Both the position numbers and the translations under genes were made by a program. Source: Malikia granosa (GTDB lineage Bacteria; Pseudomonadota; Gammaproteobacteria; Burkholderiales; Burkholderiaceae_C). Taken from it: a stretch of DNA of 64,000 nt. Each line of letters opens with the position of its first letter. The first letter of the stretch is position 1. Below, piece after piece: positions 34,399 through 42,665 of the stretch. The stretch is from the NCBI RefSeq assembly GCF_002980595.1, contig NZ_PVLQ01000012.1, forward strand, positions 215,804-279,803, read 5' to 3'. The notes beneath the pieces were generated by a model. The model saw only the letters and a program-made list of their open reading frames with translations, was not told the DNA's origin and ran no database searches.

Positions 34399-35367
34399 AT
34401 GACGACACGCCGTCTTCTGCTCGCCAGCGGCATTGCCGCTTCCCTGTCCTGCCTGCAGCCGGCCGCCCTGGCCCAATCCAGGCCGATCCGGCTCATCGTG
34501 CCCTTCGGCGCCGGTGGCGTGGCCGACCTGACCGCGCGCGCCGTGGCACAGAAGATGGCCGAGAACATGGGGCAGTCGATCGTGATCGAGAACAAGCCCG
34601 GCGCCGGCGGCGTGGTGGCCGCCGAGGCGGTCGCCCATGCCGAGCCCGATGGCAACACGCTGCTGCTGATGTCCAATGCGATGGCGGTCAGCACCGGCCT
34701 GTTCAAGTCGCTGCCCTTCGATGCCCGGCGCGATTTCGCCCCGGTGTCGCTGCTGGGCCTGTTCGACCTGGCCATCGTCGTGCCCGGGAATTCGCGCTTC
34801 CAGTCGCTGGCCGAGCTGCTGGCCTGGGGACAGGACAATCCGGGCCGGCTCAACATCGGCACCATCGCGGTCGGCAGCACCCAGCATCTGGCGGCCGAGT
34901 GGTTCAATGCCCAGTCCAACCTGCATGCCCAGATCGTGCCCTTCAACGGCACGCCGGCCGTCATCACGGCGCTGCGCGGCGGTCAGGTCGATGCCGCGGT
35001 CGAGATCCTGGGACCGGTCAAGTCCCAGCTCGCCGCCAAGGCGATGCGGGCGCTGGCCGTGCTCGGCGAGTCGCGCCCGGCCGACCTGCCGGGCGTGATC
35101 GCGGCGCGCGAGCTGCCGGGCCTGAGCGGCATCAATGTCTCGTCCTGGAATGCGCTGGCGGCGCCCGCCAGGACCGCGCCTGCGGTGCTCGAGCGCCTGA
35201 ACCGCGAGGTGGCCAAGGCGCTGCAGGCGCCCGAGGTCAGGAAACGCCTGGCCGACCTCAGCGTGCAGCCGCGCGCCAGCAGTCCGGAGCAGCTGGCCCG
35301 CCTGCTCGATGGCGACATCAAGCGCTGGAGCGCCGTGATCCAGCGCGCCGGCATTCCGCGCCAGTGA
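34399..35367 (+). CDS. Bug-family (TctC-like) periplasmic solute receptor, solitary
   Basis: 322 residues. The ATG at 34399 follows GGAG at 7 bases and starts a clear signal peptide (TTRRLLLASGIAASLSCLQPAALAQS). The family motif IRLIVPFGAGGVADLTAR and the second loop NKPGAGGVVAAEAV are present, as is GSTQHLAAEWFNAQS. It stands alone between divergent MFS/panE and convergent cho, with its own promoter, and is not linked to the nine-gene operon. Ligand unknown. Confidence 0.88.
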   Translation: MTTRRLLLASGIAASLSCLQPAALAQSRPIRLIVPFGAGGVADLTARAVAQKMAENMGQSIVIENKPGAGGVVAAEAVAHAEPDGNTLLLMSNAMAVSTGLFKSLPFDARRDFAPVSLLGLFDLAIVVPGNSRFQSLAELLAWGQDNPGRLNIGTIAVGSTQHLAAEWFNAQSNLHAQIVPFNGTPAVITALRGGQVDAAVEILGPVKSQLAAKAMRALAVLGESRPADLPGVIAARELPGLSGINVSSWNALAAPARTAPAVLERLNREVAKALQAPEVRKRLADLSVQPRASSPEQLARLLDGDIKRWSAVIQRAGIPRQ

Positions 35368-35410
35368 GGCGACGGGCCAGGCCCGGGCATGGTCGCTGGG
35401 CCCTCGACGG

Positions 35411-36328
35411 TCAGAGCGGCAGCAGCTCGGCCTGCCCGGTCAGCAGCGGCTGGCACAGGATCTTGTAGCCATCGGCATCGAAGCCGGCGACGACCTGTCC
35501 CAGCGACCTGGCCTGCTCCAGGCTGCTGGCGCTGCCCAGGTAGCACCAGTTGCGCACGACATGGATCTGCTGCATGGCTTCTTGCGCCGGCTCCGAATCC
35601 TGTGGCGCAGCGGCAGCGGGCGCATCCGCGCTGGCTGGCCAGCGCTCGACCAGCCCGATCGCACCGGAATGGGGCCAGCAGGCGATGCGCAGTCCGTCGA
35701 GAGCCGCCAGCAGGCGGTCGCGGTGTGCCGCCTCGCTCTCGCGGCCGCAGCAGGCGCCGGCGCATTGCCTGAGCATGGAGCGGAAGCAGCTACGGCTGCC
35801 CACCGGCTTTTCCAGCCCCAGCAGGCTGTAGCAGAGCCGGTGCTCGTCGGCCAGCGCGCGCAGGCCTTCGAGCGCGGCATGCCGGCTCGCGTAGAGACCG
35901 AACAGCTCGGGCGTGCGCGCGAAGTCGATCTCCTTCGAATAGACCACCTCGGGCCGGCCGTCGGCATCGAGCCGCAGCGCGCAGAGCTGCTTGTTGCGCC
36001 GCAGCTTCTGGTTGAACAGCGGCTGCTGCTGCTTGATCTGCTGCGCCTCGAGCAGCAAGGCGCCGATCTCGCCCGCGGTGCGCAGGAAGCTGATGCGGCT
36101 GGTCTGGCGCAGCATGCGGTCCTCGTCGGGGTTGCGCAGGTGCGACAGCAGCCGCGCGCGCAGGTTCACGCTCTTGCCGATGTAGAGCGGCAGCCCGCCT
36201 TGCTGGCCGTGGAAGGTGTAGACCCCGGGCGCCGCCGGCGCGGCAGCGGCTTGCGCGCGCAGGTGCTCGGGATACTGGAACTCGCGCCCGGCTTCGAAGT
36301 CGGCGCGGCGCCGGCGCGGCAATTGCAT
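35411..36328 (-). CDS. cho: Excinuclease Cho (UvrC-homologous nuclease)
   Basis: 305 residues. Cho makes the 3' incision during nucleotide excision repair in place of UvrC at some bulky lesions. The GIY-YIG nuclease is clear: PGVYTFHGQQGGLPLYIGKSV near residue 34, the arginine in NLRARLLSHL, and the glutamate in GALLLEAQQIKQQQPLFN. RNKQLCALRL and FRSMLRQCAGACCG match Cho beyond the nuclease core. It lacks the UvrC C-terminal endonuclease V-like and HhH domains, as expected. It lies 15 bp downstream of trhP on the same strand. No LexA box was recognised. Confidence 0.9.
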   Translation of the reverse strand: MQLPRRRRADFEAGREFQYPEHLRAQAAAAPAAPGVYTFHGQQGGLPLYIGKSVNLRARLLSHLRNPDEDRMLRQTSRISFLRTAGEIGALLLEAQQIKQQQPLFNQKLRRNKQLCALRLDADGRPEVVYSKEIDFARTPELFGLYASRHAALEGLRALADEHRLCYSLLGLEKPVGSRSCFRSMLRQCAGACCGRESEAAHRDRLLAALDGLRIACWPHSGAIGLVERWPASADAPAAAAPQDSEPAQEAMQQIHVVRNWCYLGSASSLEQARSLGQVVAGFDADGYKILCQPLLTGQAELLPL

Positions 36329-36343
36329 GGCGCCGATGTCGGC

Positions 36344-37723
36344 TCAGGCCGCTTCGGCCGGGATCAGCCGCGCCAGCAGCGCGCCGTTGTACTGCTCGGG
36401 CAGCGGGATGCGCACATGCAGCGGGCTGCCCGGCGCCACGCTGACCGGTTCGCCATCCATCTTCTGCATTTCCTTCAGCTCGATGACATGGTTGCCGCTC
36501 GGGTGGATGACCTGGATCTTGTCGCCGACCGAGAACTTGTTCTTGACCTCGACCTCGGCCCAGCCGTCGGCCGCATTGAGCACGTCGCCGACATAGTGGC
36601 TGTGGCCGACCAGCGAATGCCCGGTCTCGTAGTTCTGGTAGTCCTGGCTCGGGCGGCGCTCGAGGAAGCCGCTGGTGTAGCCGCGGTTGGCCAGCCCTTC
36701 GAGCTCGGTGATCAGCAGCGGGTTGAACGGGCGGCCCGCCACCGCGTCGTCGATCGCCTGGCGGTAGATCTGTGCCGTGCGCGCGACGTAGTACAGGCTC
36801 TTGGTGCGGCCCTCGATCTTGAGCGAGTCGACGCCGATCTCGGCCAGGCGCTGCACATGCTCGATCGCGCGCAGGTCCTTGCTGTTCATGATGTAGGTGC
36901 CGTGCTCGTCTTCCATGATCGGCATCAGCTGGCCCGGGCGGCCGGCTTCCTCGATCAGGTAGACCTGGTCGGCCTTCGGGTGTCGCTCGCCACCGCCGCA
37001 GGCTGCGAACGAGGATTCGGCCTCCTCCTGCGCCTGGTTGAAGTTGAAGCCCTGTTCCATCTTGACGGCAATCGCCTCGCCGGTGTTGGGGTCGACGGCG
37101 GTTTCCTGGGCCGAGTAGTTCCAGCGGCAGGCGTTGGTGCAGGTACCCTGGTTCGGGTCGCGCCGGTTGAAGTAGCCCGACAGCAGGCAGCGGCCCGAGT
37201 AGGCGATGCACAGCGCGCCGTGCACGAAGACTTCGAGCTCCATGTCCGGGCATTCCTGGCGGATCTTCTCGATCTCGTCCAGGCTCAGCTCGCGCGAGAG
37301 GATGATGCGCGCGACGCCCACCTTCTGCCAGAACTTGACCGCCGCGTAGTTGACCGTGTTGGCCTGCACCGAGAGGTGGATCGGCATCTCGGGATACTGC
37401 TCGCGCATCATCATGATCAGGCCGGGGTCGGCCATGATCAGCGCGTCGGGCTTCATCGCGATCACCGGCGCGATGTCGCGCATATAGGTGCGCACCTTGT
37501 CGTTGTGCGGCAGCAGGTTGCTGGTGACGAAGAACTTCTTGCCGCGCGCATGGGCCTCGCGGATGCCGATCTCGATCTGCTCGAGCCGGAATTCGTTGTT
37601 GCGCGCGCGCAAGCTGTAGCGCGGCTGGCCGGCGTAGATCGCGTCGGCGCCGAAGTCGTAGGCGGCGCGCATCTTGTCGAGCGAGCCGGCAGGCAGCAGC
37701 AGTTCGGGGGCTTTGAGAGTCAT
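36344..37723 (-). CDS. trhP: tRNA 5-hydroxyuridine synthesis protein TrhP (U32 peptidase-like, YegQ)
   Basis: 459 residues of the U32 family, whose proven members are prephenate- or oxygen-dependent nucleic-acid hydroxylation proteins rather than peptidases. The N-terminus ELLLPAGSLDKMRAAYDFGADAIYAGQPRYSLR is typical. The cysteine cluster used for an iron-sulfur centre is seen in FVHGALCIAYSGRCLLSG and NQGTCTNACRW. EDEHGTYIMNSKDLRAIEHV and SLKIEGRTKS follow. It should act in forming 5-hydroxyuridine at wobble position 34 of several tRNAs. It is followed immediately by cho. Confidence 0.87.
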   Translation of the reverse strand: MTLKAPELLLPAGSLDKMRAAYDFGADAIYAGQPRYSLRARNNEFRLEQIEIGIREAHARGKKFFVTSNLLPHNDKVRTYMRDIAPVIAMKPDALIMADPGLIMMMREQYPEMPIHLSVQANTVNYAAVKFWQKVGVARIILSRELSLDEIEKIRQECPDMELEVFVHGALCIAYSGRCLLSGYFNRRDPNQGTCTNACRWNYSAQETAVDPNTGEAIAVKMEQGFNFNQAQEEAESSFAACGGGERHPKADQVYLIEEAGRPGQLMPIMEDEHGTYIMNSKDLRAIEHVQRLAEIGVDSLKIEGRTKSLYYVARTAQIYRQAIDDAVAGRPFNPLLITELEGLANRGYTSGFLERRPSQDYQNYETGHSLVGHSHYVGDVLNAADGWAEVEVKNKFSVGDKIQVIHPSGNHVIELKEMQKMDGEPVSVAPGSPLHVRIPLPEQYNGALLARLIPAEAA

Positions 37724-37921
37724 GGGACGTGATTGTCCCGGAAACCGGCCGCCAGCTCACGCCTGGCCCGGTTTTGTCCCCACGCCGGCCGCAGGAGCTG
37801 CCTCGATTCGCTTCCCGCTCGCGCCTGGCCATGGCCTGGACCTGCGCCTCGCTAGAATCGCGCCCAGGCTCCCGCCTTGCCGGGGCAGTTTTCCTCATCC
37901 ACGCTTCACCAGATCCTGCCC

Positions 37922-38110
37922 ATGGCCGCACAGAATGTCTTCCTCCGTACCCTGCAAGCCCTGGCGCTCGGCAGCCTGCTGCTGGGCCTGCCAGGCTGTG
38001 CGGTGGTCGCCGTCGCGGATGCCGCGGTCACGGTGGTGGCGACCGGGGTTTCCATCACGGCCAAGACCGTCGGTGCCGTGGCCGACGCCGTGATCCCCGA
38101 CGGCGACTAG
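37922..38110 (+). CDS. Small putative lipoprotein
   Basis: 62 residues. A hydrophobic signal (FLRTLQALALGSLLLGLPG) ends in the lipobox LPGC, so cysteine at about residue 24 should be lipidated and the protein anchored in the outer or inner membrane. The rest is a repetitive alanine/valine-rich sequence (VVAVADAAVTVVATGVSITAKTVGAVADAV). Similar very short lipoproteins occur across Burkholderiales, with no function known to me. The ATG at 37922 gives the normal signal length; an upstream in-frame start would add 15 residues. Confidence 0.65.
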   Translation: MAAQNVFLRTLQALALGSLLLGLPGCAVVAVADAAVTVVATGVSITAKTVGAVADAVIPDGD

Positions 38111-38443
38111 GCCTGAGCGGCCAAGTCCCTGATTTTCCGGGGCTTTTCCGGCTTATCCAGAAAATCTGTGGACAACTTTGTTGAGATCCTGGTGGGCAAC
38201 TGCCGCCGGCCTTGGAAATCAAGCGATTTGCTGCCTTGCCTGAAAATTAGGCAGTGATTCGATTTGATTGAAAATCAATGACTTGCCTGGTTCTGTCCGG
38301 TGGCTGGCAGTCCTTGCCAGGGCAGCGTCACGGCGGGGGCGTTGTGTGACAGTTCGGCCTGGCTTGTGCATAAGGCGCGCCTCGCTTTGTCAAGCCCCGG
38401 CCATTTCGCGCCGGCCTGGCGCAGCGCCAGAGGCGCGGATGGC
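38111..38443. other. 333-bp gene-free region with DnaA-box-like pair and hairpins
   Basis: Two near-consensus DnaA boxes face each other: TTATCCAGA (38153-38161) and TGTGGACAA (38167-38175, complement TTGTCCACA). Each differs from TTATCCACA by one base. An AT-rich stretch follows with three short hairpins: AAATC-aagc-GATTT near 38216, TGCCT-gaaaatt-AGGCA (38237-38253) and TTGATT-gaa-AATCAA (38264-38278). A perfect CTGGCGC-a-GCGCCAG lies at 38416-38430, near the end of the leftward cytochrome operon. No gene was seen. None of the usual oriC neighbour genes is present. Confidence 0.45.
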
Positions 38444-39193
38444 TCAATCGTCGTCGTCGCCCGCCAGCACCTGCTGCAAGGACTGGACCGACAGCAGGCC
38501 CTCGGGCGCCTGTTGCCATTCCCAGCGCCAGTAGCCCAGCACCGCGAGCAGCAGCAGGATGGCCAGCCAGCCCTGGTTGTTGCGCACCAGGTCAGCACCC
38601 TTGCCGGGCATGCGGCCGGTCAGCATCGGCAGCGCCTGGTTCTTGCGCCGCCACAGGCTGATGCCGAGCAGCAGGCCCAGGTGGGCCAGCACCAGCATCA
38701 GGTAGCCGTTGCCGAAGAACTCGTGCACTTCGGCCAGCCATTCGCCACCCCATTCATGGTAGGTCGCATAGCCACTCAGCGTCAGCGGCAGCACGGACAG
38801 CAGCAGCAGCGCGATCACGAGCGCCATCAGCAGGTTCTGTCCCGGCTGCCAGTTGACCTGGCCCTTGGCCAGGCTGGCCGGCAAGCCGCGCAGCCAGACC
38901 GGTGCCAGCGCCAGCTTGTTGCGCAGCACCGACAGCCGGGCCTGGCGCGGACCGAACAGGCCGTAGAGCAGCCGGAACACGATCAGTCCGGCCATGGTGT
39001 AGCCCAGGGTCACGTGCAGGGCGCGCAACCGTTCGCCGTCGCCGGTCAGGTAGGCGCCCAGGAAGCTCAGCGCCAGCAGCCAGTGGTAGACCCGGGTCGG
39101 GGCGTCGGTCACGCGCCGGCTGCCGGTGCTGCTCTGGGCCGCGCGGCTGGCCGGCCGCGGGCTGTTCGCCGTGGTGGGTAGGGTGGTGTTCAT
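38444..39193 (-). CDS. Cytochrome b561-like membrane haem protein of SHP cluster
   Basis: 249 residues with a b-type cytochrome domain. VTDAPTRVYHWLLALSF near residue 28 supplies the first haem histidine; LHVTLGYTMAGLIVFRLLYGLFGP, LSGYATYHEW and AEVHEFFGNGYLMLVLAHLGLLLG supply further histidines on about four membrane helices. A fifth hydrophobic helix lies near the acidic C-terminus (ending in four aspartates). It is the last gene of a three-gene leftward operon with a diheme cytochrome c and an SHP-type cytochrome, and would pass electrons from the quinone pool to them. AAGGA precedes the ATG by 6 bases. Confidence 0.82.
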   Translation of the reverse strand: MNTTLPTTANSPRPASRAAQSSTGSRRVTDAPTRVYHWLLALSFLGAYLTGDGERLRALHVTLGYTMAGLIVFRLLYGLFGPRQARLSVLRNKLALAPVWLRGLPASLAKGQVNWQPGQNLLMALVIALLLLSVLPLTLSGYATYHEWGGEWLAEVHEFFGNGYLMLVLAHLGLLLGISLWRRKNQALPMLTGRMPGKGADLVRNNQGWLAILLLLAVLGYWRWEWQQAPEGLLSVQSLQQVLAGDDDD

Positions 39194-39216
39194 CTCGATT
39201 CCTTGCAAAAGCGGGC

Positions 39217-39756
39217 TCAGTCCTGGTCCCAGTTGCGCCGGTAGCGCGCGTCCAGCCCGGCCGGGAAGCGCAGTTCGTCGTCGTCGAAGCGGCCCTTCTC
39301 GGCGCCGCTGTGGCAGGCCATGCAGTTGGCCGCGCTCTTGACCGCCGCCTGCTTCCAGATCGTCGGATCGAGCTGGCGGTGCTTGCGCTCGAACCAGGGC
39401 GAGCGGGTGATGCGGTCCTGCGGAGGCGCTTCGCTGCTGACCCGCTTGTAGCTGCCGGCATGGGTCTGCAGCCAGGCGCCGATCTGGCGCACGCTGGCCT
39501 CGTCGAGCGAGGCGTCGGTGCCGTAATGGCGGTCGAGCCCGCCCATGATCCGCTTCCAGGACTGCGCCGGCAGCATGCCGGGCGGATAGGCCAGGTGGCA
39601 GGCGGCGCATTCCTGCTGGTAGGCCGGCAGGATCTGGCGCGGCATCACGCTGCCGCTGTCGGCCTGCGCGGGCGATGCCAGCAGGCACAGGCCGGCCAGG
39701 GCCGCCAGCGCCGGCAGCAGCCGGGCGGTCAGTGGGCTCATGTGATGGGTTTTCAT
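39217..39756 (-). CDS. Diheme cytochrome c (DHC-type)
   Basis: 179 residues, secreted (signal peptide ending near SPAQADS). Two covalent haem sites are seen: CAACH at residues 50-54 and CMACH at 145-149. The MPRQILPAYQQECAACHLAYPPGMLP stretch and SWKRIMGGLDRHYGTDAS match the diheme cytochromes encoded beside SHP genes. It probably relays electrons from the membrane cytochrome b to the SHP cytochrome in the periplasm. The start at 39756 fits a normal signal peptide; the gene lies 22 bp after the SHP gene and 23 bp before the cytochrome b gene. Confidence 0.85.
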   Translation of the reverse strand: MKTHHMSPLTARLLPALAALAGLCLLASPAQADSGSVMPRQILPAYQQECAACHLAYPPGMLPAQSWKRIMGGLDRHYGTDASLDEASVRQIGAWLQTHAGSYKRVSSEAPPQDRITRSPWFERKHRQLDPTIWKQAAVKSAANCMACHSGAEKGRFDDDELRFPAGLDARYRRNWDQD

Positions 39757-39778
39757 CTGGGGCGACTCCGGCATCGGT

Positions 39779-40207
39779 TCAGGGCTTGAGGCTGACCAGG
39801 TAGGCCATCAGGTCGGATTTCTCGGCGGCCGTGCATTCGCGCGCCAGCACATCCTTGCAGTTGCGCCGGAACCACTTGTCGACCTTGGCGGTCTCGGTGA
39901 AGGCCTGCGGATTGAAGGCCGGCGCCAGCGGCGCGATCCGGCGCCCGGTGCTCGCATGCTTGCCGTCCTGGGTCGGCGGCGCCTGGTGGCAGGAGGAGCA
40001 GGACCATTCATTGCCATGCTTGCTGGCGAAGAAGATGCGGCCGCGCTCGGCATTGCCAGCGGCGCCGGCGGCGCTGTTCCAGCGCGCGAGCTGTTCGGCC
40101 GCGCTGGTGTCAGCGGCCAGCGCCGGCCAGGTGGCGCTCGCCAGCAGCAGGCCGAGCAGGGCGGTGCGCAGCGCCGGGCTGCGAGCGGGAGGCTGGGTTC
40201 TTGTCAT
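39779..40207 (-). CDS. SHP-type monohaem cytochrome c (DUF1924)
   Basis: 142 residues with a signal peptide (ALRTALLGLLLASATWPALAAD). The haem site is CSSCH at residues 70-74. Sphaeroides haem protein (SHP) is known for an asparagine sixth haem ligand next to a disulfide loop and for binding oxygen or nitric oxide. Here NCKDVLAREC at residues 116-125 provides the Asn-Cys pair and a second cysteine 8 residues on, which fits. It is the first gene of the operon, followed by the diheme cytochrome and cytochrome b. The cellular role of SHP is still open in the literature I know. Confidence 0.82.
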   Translation of the reverse strand: MTRTQPPARSPALRTALLGLLLASATWPALAADTSAAEQLARWNSAAGAAGNAERGRIFFASKHGNEWSCSSCHQAPPTQDGKHASTGRRIAPLAPAFNPQAFTETAKVDKWFRRNCKDVLARECTAAEKSDLMAYLVSLKP

Positions 40208-40379
40208 CTTGTGGTTCCCTGGAGGTGGAAGAATCTGTTGGCCTCGATGATGCGCCGCCCGGCCTGTACCGGGCCTGAAGCCCTTGTTCATGCGCCGTTC
40301 AGCTTCGCGCCCCGCCCTGGACGGCCCGGAAGGCTTGACCGCTTTGGCGATAGTTCGTAATCTGGCGGGGTAATCCTCA

Positions 40380-40396
40380 TATACTCATGAGGGTAT
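40380..40396. promoter_or_regulatory. Candidate -10 and overlapping palindrome before DUF2892 gene
   Basis: TATACT at 40380-40385 is a good -10 and overlaps the perfect palindrome CTCATGAG (40384-40391), flanked by ATAC and GTAT. No clear -35 is present at the right distance. A repressor bound to the palindrome would block the promoter. It lies 20-37 bp before the DUF2892 start codon and about 175 bp from the divergent SHP operon. Confidence 0.4.
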
Positions 40397-40416
40397 TCAT
40401 CCCAACAAGGATCATC

Positions 40417-40608
40417 ATGAAAAGCAATGTCGGTGGCATCGATCGCGTGCTGCGCATCGTCCTGGGTCTGTTGCTGATCGCGCTGGCGGCGACCGGGACC
40501 GTGGGCGCCTGGGGCTATCTGGGCCTGCTGCCCTTGGCGACCGGCCTGCTGGGCTGGTGCGGCCTCTATGGCCTGCTCGGCATCAATACCTGCCCGCTCA
40601 AGAAATGA
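40417..40608 (+). CDS. DUF2892 (YgaP-like transmembrane) small protein
   Basis: 63 residues with two membrane helices (about 10-27 and 33-52). The start KSNVGGIDRVLRIVLGLLLI and the end GLYGLLGINTCPLKK are the family pattern. DUF2892 domains are often fused to or encoded with rhodanese or sulfide-handling proteins. The conserved C-terminal cysteine (NTCP) may take part in sulfur chemistry. The ATG has AAGGA at 6 bases. It is divergent from the SHP operon and upstream of ccoG. The function is not known. Confidence 0.82.
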   Translation: MKSNVGGIDRVLRIVLGLLLIALAATGTVGAWGYLGLLPLATGLLGWCGLYGLLGINTCPLKK

Positions 40609-40777
40609 GCGGCCTGGCTCGCTGAGCCGGGTCGGGACCGGCCCGTCCCGACCCGGCCTTAAGTCTGGCTGCGCATAATCGAGGCTGCTGACAAGGGCAG
40701 GCGGCGTCGTGCGCCGGCGCCAGCCACATAGGGGGCCGGGCACGGGCCAGGCATCCCTTTTTTCGATTGGAATCCTT

Positions 40778-42202
40778 ATGACGACGAAGCCTGACAAACC
40801 ACAAGCCGGACAAGCGCCTGAAGAAATCGAGATCTCGCTCTACCAGGCGAGCAAGAAGATCTACGCGCGCTCGGTCAAGGGTCTGTTCAATACCTGGCGC
40901 TGGGCGCTGGTCTGGATCACGCAGATCGTCTTCTACGGCCTGCCCTGGCTGGTCTGGAACAACCGCCAGGCGGTGCTGTTCGACCTCGAGGCGCGGCGCT
41001 TCTATCTGTTCGGCCTGGTGCTCTATCCGCAGGACTTCATCTACCTGACCGGCCTGCTGGTGATCGCGGCGCTGGCGCTGTTCCTCTTCACCGCGGTGGC
41101 CGGGCGACTGTGGTGCGGCTACGCCTGTCCGCAGACGGTCTACACCGAGATCTTCATGTGGATCGAGAAGGTGATCGAGGGTGACCGCAGCGCGCGCATG
41201 CGGCTCGACGACGGCGAGCTGTCGCGCAACAAGTTCGGCCGCAAGGCGCTCAAGCACGCGGCCTGGGTCCTGTTCGCGCTCTGGACCGGCGTGACCTTCG
41301 TCGGCTACTTCACGCCGATCAAGGTGCTGGTCGACGAGATCCTGTCGCTGGGCCTGGGCCCCTGGGAGACCTTCTGGGTGCTGTTCTACGGCTTCGCGAC
41401 CTACGGCAACGCCGGCTGGATGCGCGAGCAGGTCTGCAAGTACATGTGCCCCTACGCCCGCTTCCAGAGCGCGATGTTCGACCGCGACACGATGATCGTG
41501 ACCTATGACGAGAAGCGCGGCGAGCCGCGCGGCCCGCGCAAGAAGTCGGCCGATCCGCAGGCGCTCGGCCTGGGTTCCTGCATCGACTGCACGCTGTGCG
41601 TGCAGGTCTGCCCGACCGGCATCGACATCCGCAAGGGCCTGCAGTACGAGTGCATCGGCTGCGGCGCCTGCGTCGATGCCTGCGACGACGTGATGGACAA
41701 GGTCGGCTATCCGCGCGGCCTGATCAAGTACGCGACCGAGAACGGCATGGAAAACGGCTGGAACCGCCAGCAGATGATCAAGCGCGCCATGCGCCCGCGC
41801 GTGCTGATCTACACCGGTGTCCTGCTCGCGATCTGCATCGCGGTCGCCGTCAGCCTGTTCATGCGCACCCCGCTCAAGGTCGACGTGATCCGCGACCGCG
41901 GTGCGATCGCGCGCATGGTCGAGCAGGGCCGGATCGAGAACGTGTTCCGCCTGCAGGCGATGAACGCGACCGAGGTGGTGCAGAAGCTCGAGGTCTCGGT
42001 CGACGGCCTGCCCGGCATCATGATCGCGTCCGAGCGCCAGATGGACGTGCAGCCGACCGAGGTCCGCTCGCTGGTGCTGCGCGTGCAGATCCCGCCCGGC
42101 TCGTCGCCGAGCGGTTCGCACCACATCAAGTTCCAGATCCGCTCGCTCAACGACTCGGGCATCGCCATCCAGGAGGAGACCGTCTTCCTGGTGCCGCGCT
42201 GA
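40778..42202 (+). CDS. ccoG: Cytochrome c oxidase accessory protein CcoG (RdxA/FixG)
   Basis: 474-residue inner-membrane iron-sulfur protein that reduces copper(II) during cbb3 oxidase assembly. It has several membrane helices in the first half, with the copper-related cysteine motif GRLWCGYACPQTVYTE. Two [4Fe-4S] clusters follow: CIDCTLCVQVCPTG and CIGCGACVDACDD. A periplasmic Ig-like C-terminal domain has VYRL-type strands (ENVFRLQAMNATEVVQKLEV). The ATG at 40778 follows GGA at 6 bases. The ccoNOPQ genes it serves are not in the window. Confidence 0.93.
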   Translation: MTTKPDKPQAGQAPEEIEISLYQASKKIYARSVKGLFNTWRWALVWITQIVFYGLPWLVWNNRQAVLFDLEARRFYLFGLVLYPQDFIYLTGLLVIAALALFLFTAVAGRLWCGYACPQTVYTEIFMWIEKVIEGDRSARMRLDDGELSRNKFGRKALKHAAWVLFALWTGVTFVGYFTPIKVLVDEILSLGLGPWETFWVLFYGFATYGNAGWMREQVCKYMCPYARFQSAMFDRDTMIVTYDEKRGEPRGPRKKSADPQALGLGSCIDCTLCVQVCPTGIDIRKGLQYECIGCGACVDACDDVMDKVGYPRGLIKYATENGMENGWNRQQMIKRAMRPRVLIYTGVLLAICIAVAVSLFMRTPLKVDVIRDRGAIARMVEQGRIENVFRLQAMNATEVVQKLEVSVDGLPGIMIASERQMDVQPTEVRSLVLRVQIPPGSSPSGSHHIKFQIRSLNDSGIAIQEETVFLVPR

Positions 42203-42235
42203 CTCGCGCGTCGCTGGTCAGCTGAGGCCATGGTG

Positions 42236-42262
42236 CCAGCCGGTCCCTGACGGGCCGGCTGG
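42236..42262 (+). terminator. Hairpin downstream of ccoG
   Basis: CCAGCCGG (42236-42243) pairs with CCGGCTGG (42255-42262) across an 11-base loop, 33 bp beyond the ccoG stop. Only a short TT follows, so termination would be weak or Rho-assisted. Confidence 0.45.
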
Positions 42263-42329
42263 TTCAGCCAGCGTTCAGGTGGATGGACCGAGAATCCAGG
42301 CATCAACCACTTCCTCGCCCGCTGCCGCC

Positions 42330-42665
42330 ATGATCCCGACTCCTTCCCGTCCTGTCCTTTCCTCCCGCCGGCGGCTGGCCGCCTGCGTCGTCCTGCTCGG
42401 CCTGGCCTGCGGCACGGCGCTGGGCTTTGATGGCGACCATGAGCGTGCCCGCGCCGCGCTGCAGGCCGGCGAGGTGCTGCCGCTGCCGCAGCTGCTCGAG
42501 CGGGTCGCGCGCGTGCAGCCGGGCCAGGTGCTCGCGGTCGAGCTCGAGCGCGACGACGGACGCTGGGTCTACGAGCTCAAGCTGCTCGATCCGGCCGGGC
42601 GGCTGGTCAAGCTCGAGGTCGATGCGCGCAGCGCCGAGCTGCTGCGCCGCAAGGGAGGTCGCTGA
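42330..42665 (+). CDS. PepSY-domain secreted protein
   Basis: 111 residues with a signal peptide (LSSRRRLAACVVLLGLACGTALGF) and one PepSY domain (DHERARAALQAGEVLPLPQLLERVARVQPGQVLAVELERDDGR and after). PepSY proteins are small periplasmic domains that often modulate proteases or sensor kinases. The stop overlaps the start of the response regulator gene (TGATG), and a kinase gene follows, so it very probably acts as an accessory periplasmic component of that two-component system. Confidence 0.82.
   Translation: MIPTPSRPVLSSRRRLAACVVLLGLACGTALGFDGDHERARAALQAGEVLPLPQLLERVARVQPGQVLAVELERDDGRWVYELKLLDPAGRLVKLEVDARSAELLRRKGGR

Noticed and set aside
38111..38443. Chromosomal replication origin
   Set aside because: Only two imperfect DnaA boxes and none of dnaA, dnaN, gyrB, rpmH or par genes nearby; kept as a finding but not annotated as an origin.
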